From Phycisphaerales bacterium UBA2396 (GTDB lineage: Bacteria; Planctomycetota; Phycisphaerae; Phycisphaerales; UBA1924): a stretch of DNA of 37,385 bases. The stretch covers positions 15,844 through 53,228 of the forward strand of contig DDSG01000121.1 of NCBI GenBank assembly GCA_002343325.1. The letters are read 5' to 3'. Made by a program: the position numbers and the translations under genes. How positions within the stretch are numbered: position 1 is the first letter of the stretch; every line of letters starts with the position of its first letter. The notes below the pieces were generated by a model, which ran no database searches, had not been told where the DNA came from, and worked only from the letters and a program-made list of their open reading frames with translations. Below, piece by piece: positions 32,841 through 37,385 of this stretch.

Positions 32841-34171
32841 ACCTTCGCGGGCAGCACGATTCCCCGGCACTCCCCGAACCCGATCCTCGGACGCCCCTCT
32901 CGCTCGGCGTACGCGCGGATGACCACCTCATCCCCGTCCGCGAGGAACGCCCGCGTTTCGCCGCTCGGGAAGGCCACGGGCTTGCGGGGCTTGGGCTTGC
33001 CCGTCGCGGGGTCGACGCCGTCCCATGTCAGTTCGAGCAGGCAGCCCCGCGACCGCGGATCCTTGCCCGAGATCGTGCCGCTCGCCAGAAGGTCGCCGGT
33101 CGACATGTTGCACCCGTTGCTGGCGTGATGCGCGAGCATCTGGGCGATCGTCCAGTACATCGACGCGAACGACCCGCGGCTCACGAGCATCGCCGACTCG
33201 CCACGTTCTCGCATCGCCGCGGTTCGCATCAGCACTTCGAGCGAGAGATCGATCCCGCCCGACGCCTGATCGTCCGCGTCGGAGAGGTACGCCAGCGGAG
33301 CCGGCTCACCGGCCGTCCTCGGCCTCGCGGGCGCGGCATAGGGCAGCAGCGCCTCCATCGACACCACCGCGGCGGACACGCTGGTCGCGAAATTCTTCGC
33401 GAGGAACGGGCCCAGAGGCTGATACTCCCACTTCTGAATGTCACGCGCCGACCAGTCATTGACGATGCACATCCCGAAAATGTGGTCCCTCGCGCGAGCG
33501 ATCGGGATCGTCTCGCCAAGCTCGCACCCCACACCGACGTACACCCCCATCTCCAGTTCGTAGTCGAGCATGGTGCACGGACCGAACTTCGGACCCGCGC
33601 CCGGGTCACTGTCCGGGGGCGACTGTTGCCCGCAGGGGCGTCGGATCGAGGTCCCGCTGATCACGATCGACGACGCCCGCCCGTGATACCCGATCGGAAC
33701 GTGCCGATAGTTCGGCAGCAGCGGATTGTCCGGGCGGAACATCGACCCGACGGTCGTGGCGTGATCGATGCTGGCGTAAAAGTCGGTGTAATCACCGATC
33801 GCCATCGGCAGGCGAAACTGAACGTCCTTCGCCGGGATCAACCAGCCTTGTGCCGCGGTCCTGGCCTCTGATCCGTGGCGGAGCAACCGCGAGAGGGCGA
33901 CCCGAACGCCGCTCCAGACTTCCCGACCGGAGGCAGCAAACGCGTTGAGCGTGCCTGCCCCGAAGCACCCCTTCACTGGAAGAAGGCCCGCCTCGGCCGC
34001 CGAACGCAGCGCCAGAACACGGTCCCCGATGAGCACGCCGGGCTCGGCCCCCAGGCCGTGATCAAACACGGCGAAAGGCAGATTCTGAATCGGAAAGTCC
34101 CCGGCGGGATCGTTCGCCGAATCGACCCATGAACGAAGGGATGGATCGTGGGTTTCGTTGAGTTGCTGCAT
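32837..34171 (-). CDS. fahA: Fumarylacetoacetase
   Basis: This enzyme hydrolyses fumarylacetoacetate to fumarate and acetoacetate, the last step of tyrosine and phenylalanine breakdown. The sequence (444 aa) aligns well from memory with the mammalian enzyme. DYTDFYASIDHA has the metal-binding Asp and catalytic His. Other matches are PVGYHGRAS-like PIGYHGRAS, LDYELEMG with the metal Glu residues, NDWSARDIQKWEY and LLASGTISG. The ATG at 34171 (MQQLNETHD) gives the family start; the frame upstream to 34414 overlaps the STAS gene. TATCCT at 34210-34205 on the minus strand may be its -10 element. It is divergent from the STAS gene. No other tyrosine-degradation genes are present here. Confidence 0.95.
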   Translation of the reverse strand: MQQLNETHDPSLRSWVDSANDPAGDFPIQNLPFAVFDHGLGAEPGVLIGDRVLALRSAAEAGLLPVKGCFGAGTLNAFAASGREVWSGVRVALSRLLRHGSEARTAAQGWLIPAKDVQFRLPMAIGDYTDFYASIDHATTVGSMFRPDNPLLPNYRHVPIGYHGRASSIVISGTSIRRPCGQQSPPDSDPGAGPKFGPCTMLDYELEMGVYVGVGCELGETIPIARARDHIFGMCIVNDWSARDIQKWEYQPLGPFLAKNFATSVSAAVVSMEALLPYAAPARPRTAGEPAPLAYLSDADDQASGGIDLSLEVLMRTAAMRERGESAMLVSRGSFASMYWTIAQMLAHHASNGCNMSTGDLLASGTISGKDPRSRGCLLELTWDGVDPATGKPKPRKPVAFPSGETRAFLADGDEVVIRAYAEREGRPRIGFGECRGIVLPAKV

Positions 34172-34266
34172 GTTCAGTCGGCTCCAAGCGGAAGGATTCC
34201 AACAAGGATACACCCGGACCGCCCGAGAACACGCCCGTGGAGAGAACCGGGCCCGTCCGTCCCGAG

Positions 34267-34272
34267 TACACT
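34267..34272 (+). promoter_or_regulatory. -10-like hexamer TACACT eight bases before the STAS ATG
   Basis: TACACT is followed by eight bases and the ATG at 34281, with no Shine-Dalgarno sequence between. No -35 consensus is seen. It fits a leaderless or near-leaderless transcript. Confidence 0.4.
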
Positions 34273-34280
34273 GTGAACCC

Positions 34281-34625
34281 ATGCCGACCAACTGGTCCGA
34301 CAGCATTACCATCGCCGACCTGACGGATGAGCCGGCGCTCTCCGAGGAACTCAACAACCTCGTGGACGCGGTGCGCAAGGCCAAAGAGGGGCAGGTGCCG
34401 CACGTGGTGCTCAATCTGGCCGGCGTGAGCTACGTCAACAGCTCCAACCTGGCACAGATGCTCAAGCTGCGCAAGTCGCTCGCCGAGCGTGGCCGGGCGA
34501 TGAAGCTCTGCTCGGTCTCGGAAGAGGTCTGGTCGGTCTTTCAGGTGACCGGGCTGGAACGGGTCTTCCGCTTTGCGCCCGACCCGATGACCGCCCTGGC
34601 GAGCCTGCAGATCGAAGCCGAGTAG
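34281..34625 (+). CDS. STAS-domain protein (anti-sigma factor antagonist-like)
   Basis: This is a single STAS domain (114 aa), the fold of SpoIIAA/RsbV-type anti-sigma antagonists that switch by Ser phosphorylation. VVLNLAGVSYVNSSNLAQML includes the Ser-Ser at the expected phosphorylation loop (the usual form is D-S-S/T-G). KLRKSLAERGRAMKLCSVSEEVWSVFQVTGLERVF matches the second half. There is no partner kinase or phosphatase next door, so its regulatory target is unknown. The open frame extends upstream to 34158, but the ATG at 34281 gives the full domain. Confidence 0.88.
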   Translation: MPTNWSDSITIADLTDEPALSEELNNLVDAVRKAKEGQVPHVVLNLAGVSYVNSSNLAQMLKLRKSLAERGRAMKLCSVSEEVWSVFQVTGLERVFRFAPDPMTALASLQIEAE

Positions 34626-34672
34626 CCCAGTCCGAACACGTTGAGACGTGACCCCACCACCGAGCGAACGCC

Positions 34673-35425
34673 TTGGGCAACACCACCGCCGAGAACCCCG
34701 TCTCCCGGTCCCATCCGGAGCCCCGCACGGACCTGCCTCCCGTCGTCGAGATCCGCGGGCTTCGCAAGGTCTACTACAAGCCCGACGGCTCGATCATGGT
34801 CGAAGCGCTGCGGGGTGTCGACCTGACCATCCACCAGGGCGATTACGTCGCGATCATGGGTCCCAGCGGCTCGGGCAAGAGCACGCTGCTCACCCTGCTG
34901 GGGTGTCTTGATCGCCCCACCGAGGGGAGCTTCCACATCGGCGGGCGCGACGTGCGGTCGATGGACGATCAGGAGCTCTCCCAGTTCCGCGGTCGAACGA
35001 TCGGTTTCGTCTTCCAGAGTTTCAATCTCATCCCGCAGCACACGATCGAGGAGAACGCGGCGATCCCGCTGTTCTATCAGGGTGTGCCGGCCGCGGAGAG
35101 GCTCGCCAAGGCCTCGGAGAAGCTGGGCATGGTGGGCCTGGCCGATCGCGCGGACCACAAGCCGATGGAGCTTTCGGGCGGGCAGCAGCAGCGGGCCGCC
35201 ATCGCCCGCGCGCTGGTGACCGAGCCGCTCGTCCTGCTCGCGGACGAACCGACCGGCAACCTCGATACCGCGACGGGGCAGTCGATCCTCGCCTTGTTCG
35301 AGCTCCTGCATGCCAAGGGCATGACGATCATCATGGTGACGCATGATCCGTCGATCGCGCAGCGCTGCCGCCGCGTTGTTCGGCTTCGCGACGGCCTGAT
35401 CGAGAGCGATATCGTCAACAGCTAG
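34673..35425 (+). CDS. MacB/LolD-type ABC transporter ATP-binding protein without adjacent permease
   Basis: This is a single nucleotide-binding domain (250 aa) of the MacB/LolD/FtsE type, which usually pairs with FtsX-like permeases in lipoprotein release or export. All motifs are intact: Walker A GPSGSGKST, Q-loop FVFQSFNLIP, signature LSGGQQQRAA, Walker B LLADEPTGNLD and His switch MVTHD. The reading frame opens at 34652 after a stop, and the only usable start before the domain is TTG at 34673, with no good ribosome site; the N-terminal 25 residues are therefore uncertain. It lies 47 bases after the STAS gene and 51 before the flavin-reductase-like gene. No permease is in the window. Confidence 0.9.
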   Translation: MGNTTAENPVSRSHPEPRTDLPPVVEIRGLRKVYYKPDGSIMVEALRGVDLTIHQGDYVAIMGPSGSGKSTLLTLLGCLDRPTEGSFHIGGRDVRSMDDQELSQFRGRTIGFVFQSFNLIPQHTIEENAAIPLFYQGVPAAERLAKASEKLGMVGLADRADHKPMELSGGQQQRAAIARALVTEPLVLLADEPTGNLDTATGQSILALFELLHAKGMTIIMVTHDPSIAQRCRRVVRLRDGLIESDIVNS

Positions 35426-35476
35426 CCGAGACACGCCCCCGCGAGGGGCTCATCGGGCGCATCGCGAGGGTCAATC

Positions 35477-36121
35477 ATGGAGTTCTCTCCCGACTCACTC
35501 CCCGCCGCGGACCGCTACAAGCTGCTCATCGGCTCGATCGTGCCCAGGCCCATCGCGTGGGTCTCCACCATGTCGCCCGACGGCCGGACAAACCTCGCGC
35601 CGTTCTCGTTCGTCTGCGGCGTGGGCAGCGACCCGATGACGCTCCTCTTCTGCCCGGCCAACAAGCCCGATGGCTCGGAGAAGGACTCGCTGCTCAACGC
35701 CCGCCCAGCCGATGAAGGCGGAACCGGGGAGTTCGTCGTCAACATCGTGAGCGATTCCCTCGCCCGCGCGATGGCCTATTCCGCCACGCCGCTGCCCCGC
35801 GGCGAGAGCGAGTTCGACATGCGCGAGGTGCGCGAACTGGGCATCTCGCCCGCGCCGTGCCGCGTCGTTCGCCCTCCCAGGGTTGCGCAGAGCCCCGTCT
35901 CCTTCGAATGCCGAACGATGCAGATCATCCGAACCAACCCCGGGGTCCCGGCGGGGGGCAACATCGTGATCGGACGCGTCGTCCATGTGCACGTCGCCGA
36001 CGGGCTGATCAACGAGCGGCTGCACGTGGACCCCGAGCAACTCGACGCAGTCGGACGCATGGGCGGGCTCTCGTATTGCCGCACGCGAGATCGCTTCGAC
36101 CTGCCGATGGGGCGCGGCTGA
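35477..36121 (+). CDS. Flavin reductase-like (FMN-binding split-barrel) protein
   Basis: This is a 214-residue flavoprotein of the flavin reductase-like family (DIM6/NTAB group), which binds FMN and often reduces flavin with NAD(P)H. The N-terminal block IVPRPIAWVSTMSPDGRTNL and the following NLAPFSFVCGVGSDP are characteristic. GEFVVNIVSDSLARAM and VFGRV-like IVIGRVVHVHVADGL continue the barrel. GAGGG lies eight bases before the ATG. It is between the orphan ABC ATPase and the M24 peptidase on the same strand. The partner oxygenase, if any, is unknown. Confidence 0.88.
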   Translation: MEFSPDSLPAADRYKLLIGSIVPRPIAWVSTMSPDGRTNLAPFSFVCGVGSDPMTLLFCPANKPDGSEKDSLLNARPADEGGTGEFVVNIVSDSLARAMAYSATPLPRGESEFDMREVRELGISPAPCRVVRPPRVAQSPVSFECRTMQIIRTNPGVPAGGNIVIGRVVHVHVADGLINERLHVDPEQLDAVGRMGGLSYCRTRDRFDLPMGRG

Positions 36122-36128
36122 GAACCCC

Positions 36129-36134
36129 TATGCT
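36129..36134 (+). promoter_or_regulatory. -10-like hexamer TATGCT six bases before the M24 ATG
   Basis: TATGCT in the 19-base gap after the flavin-reductase-like gene ends six bases before the ATG at 36141. There is no Shine-Dalgarno sequence. A leaderless start is the simplest reading. Confidence 0.4.
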
Positions 36135-36140
36135 CGCGTC

Positions 36141-37385
36141 ATGAGCACACCCCGATTCGATGACGCCACCCTCGCCGCACGCCGCGACCGCTTGGCCCGG
36201 TCTCTCGACCTGAAGGACGAGATCGTGCTGATCGGCGCGGGCGAGCCCGTGGGCATCCCGGGAGGCCAGGACCAGACCTATCCATTCCTCGCCCACAGCG
36301 AGTACTTCTATCTCGCGGACGAGGAAACCGAGGGCGGCGTCGTTGCGTTCGATCCCAAGTCGGGCTGGACGGACTTTGTCCCGGTGGTGACGCAAAGCCA
36401 GAAGGTCTGGGAGGGTCGCGAGCAGTCGCCCGGCACGCCCCTTCCAGAGCTCGCCGCGTGGCTGGCGGCCCGCCGAGCTCGCCCCATCGTGATGCTCGGC
36501 ACGCCGCTGCCGGGCATCCGTCACGACGCGAAGCGAACCGAGGAAGTGCGTGAGGTGTTCACGCACGCCCGCAGGCCGAAGGACGCCGCCGAGATCGCCC
36601 GCATGAAGGCCACCGCCGCCGCAACCGCACCGGCCTACGCTCGCGTGCGCGAGTTGCTCGCCCGCGCTGCCGCCGGCGATTGCGTCTCCGAACGCCTCCT
36701 CAAGGCCGAGATCGAGTGCCAGTTCGGACGCCACCGCGCCGATCGACCCGCGTACGGCACGATCGTCGGCGTCGCCTCCAACGCCGCGGTGCTTCACTTT
36801 GATCCCACCGAACGCCCCGCCAAGCCCGGCGATCTCGTGCTGATCGACGCCGGTGCCGAGGTGCGCCGCTACGCCGCCGACGTTACGCGCACCTTCTCCT
36901 GCGGCCCGATCGACAACGCCCGAAAGGAACTCCACGCCCTTGTGCGCACGGCCCTGGTCAACGCCACGGCCCGCTGCGTGATCGGCGCCGAGTGGATCGA
37001 CGTGCACGTCGGCGCTGCGATTGACATGGCCGAGGGACTCGTCGGCATGGGCGTGCTCCGGTGCTCCGCCTCAGACGCGGTCGAAACCGGCGCGATGGGT
37101 CTCTTCTTCCCGCACGGGCTGGGTCACCTCATCGGGCTCGGGGTCCGCGACGCCACCGGCCGCATGCCCGGCCGCAAGCCCAGCTCCCGCCCCGGTGTTG
37201 TAACAATCCGCTGCGACTTCCCGCTGGCCGAGGGGTACACGATCACGGTCGAACCCGGGTGTTACTTCATCGGCCCGCTCCTCAACGATCCCGCCAACCG
37301 CGACAAGCACAAGGATCGTGTCAACTGGCCCCTCGTGGATCGCCTGCTCGCCACGGGCATCGGCGGCGTCCGCATCGAGGACAAC
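36141..37385 (+). CDS. M24 Xaa-Pro aminopeptidase (C-terminal end beyond window)
   Basis: This frame is open from the ATG at 36141 to the last base (415 codons without a stop), so the C-terminal end is outside. The N-terminal creatinase-like domain (about 1-150) includes PFLAHSEYFYLAD, similar to the PepP N-domain. The peptidase domain carries all five metal ligands: the Asp pair in VLIDAGAEV and YAADVTRTF, the His in FFPHGLGHLIGL, the Glu in TVEPGCYF and the Glu in VRIEDN at the very end. It would cleave N-terminal residues before proline, in the cytoplasm. It differs clearly from the first M24 protein in this window (2947-4086), which has a shorter N-domain and different motif context. Confidence 0.92.
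   Translation, partial: MSTPRFDDATLAARRDRLARSLDLKDEIVLIGAGEPVGIPGGQDQTYPFLAHSEYFYLADEETEGGVVAFDPKSGWTDFVPVVTQSQKVWEGREQSPGTPLPELAAWLAARRARPIVMLGTPLPGIRHDAKRTEEVREVFTHARRPKDAAEIARMKATAAATAPAYARVRELLARAAAGDCVSERLLKAEIECQFGRHRADRPAYGTIVGVASNAAVLHFDPTERPAKPGDLVLIDAGAEVRRYAADVTRTFSCGPIDNARKELHALVRTALVNATARCVIGAEWIDVHVGAAIDMAEGLVGMGVLRCSASDAVETGAMGLFFPHGLGHLIGLGVRDATGRMPGRKPSSRPGVVTIRCDFPLAEGYTITVEPGCYFIGPLLNDPANRDKHKDRVNWPLVDRLLATGIGGVRIEDN

Overview
The window is a 37.4 kb piece of a GC-rich bacterial chromosome. It most likely comes from a planctomycete of the class Phycisphaerae. The main clue is two secreted proteins whose tails carry paired ADFDGDGFVDFFDFDAY-type calcium-loop repeats and end in Gly-Cys, an anchor typical of Phycisphaerales. 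Supporting clues are a DUF1559-like pseudopilin, a multi-heme cytochrome next to a PA14/beta-propeller protein, and a DksA-like protein with a histone-H1-like tail. The assignment is an inference from protein features; there is no rRNA in the window.

Layout. 1-6.5 kb: the start of atpD (minus strand, cut by the window edge), then a divergent run of a lipoprotein alpha-L-fucosidase, an M24 peptidase and a PAS hybrid histidine kinase. 6.5-16.4 kb: a secreted dockerin-like protein (minus), a pseudopilin, and a sugar-type ABC importer in the order permease, binding protein, ATPase. A second dockerin-like secreted gene sits between binding protein and ATPase, with its own promoter and terminator. 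16.4-19.2 kb: an atypical SDR and proC (minus), then accA. 19.2-21.6 kb: a compact operon of DksA-like protein, lspA and a metallo-beta-lactamase hydrolase. 21.6-25.7 kb (minus): DinB-like protein, ThiF-type adenylyltransferase, membrane metallophosphoesterase, then rpsL-rpsG. 25.8-31.4 kb: a MazG-like protein and a translationally coupled pair, a five-heme cytochrome and a PA14/propeller protein. 31.5-37.4 kb: FIST protein, fumarylacetoacetase (minus), STAS protein, orphan ABC ATPase, flavin-reductase-like protein and a second M24 peptidase that runs off the right edge.

The window mixes housekeeping genes (ATP synthase, fatty-acid synthesis, proline synthesis, lipoprotein processing, ribosomal proteins) with envelope and polysaccharide functions. 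LspA would process lipoproteins such as the fucosidase, and the importer could take up released sugars, although its substrate cannot be read from sequence.

Most notable observations: a recurrent TANNNT hexamer 5-10 nt before start codons of at least eight genes, which suggests leaderless transcription; Arg at RpsL position 88, where Lys is usual; a possible redox module at 26.3-31.4 kb; an approximately 170 bp inverted repeat formed by the two dockerin tails; and structured RNA leaders ahead of both dockerin genes. No tRNA, rRNA, CRISPR, insertion sequence or phage genes were seen.
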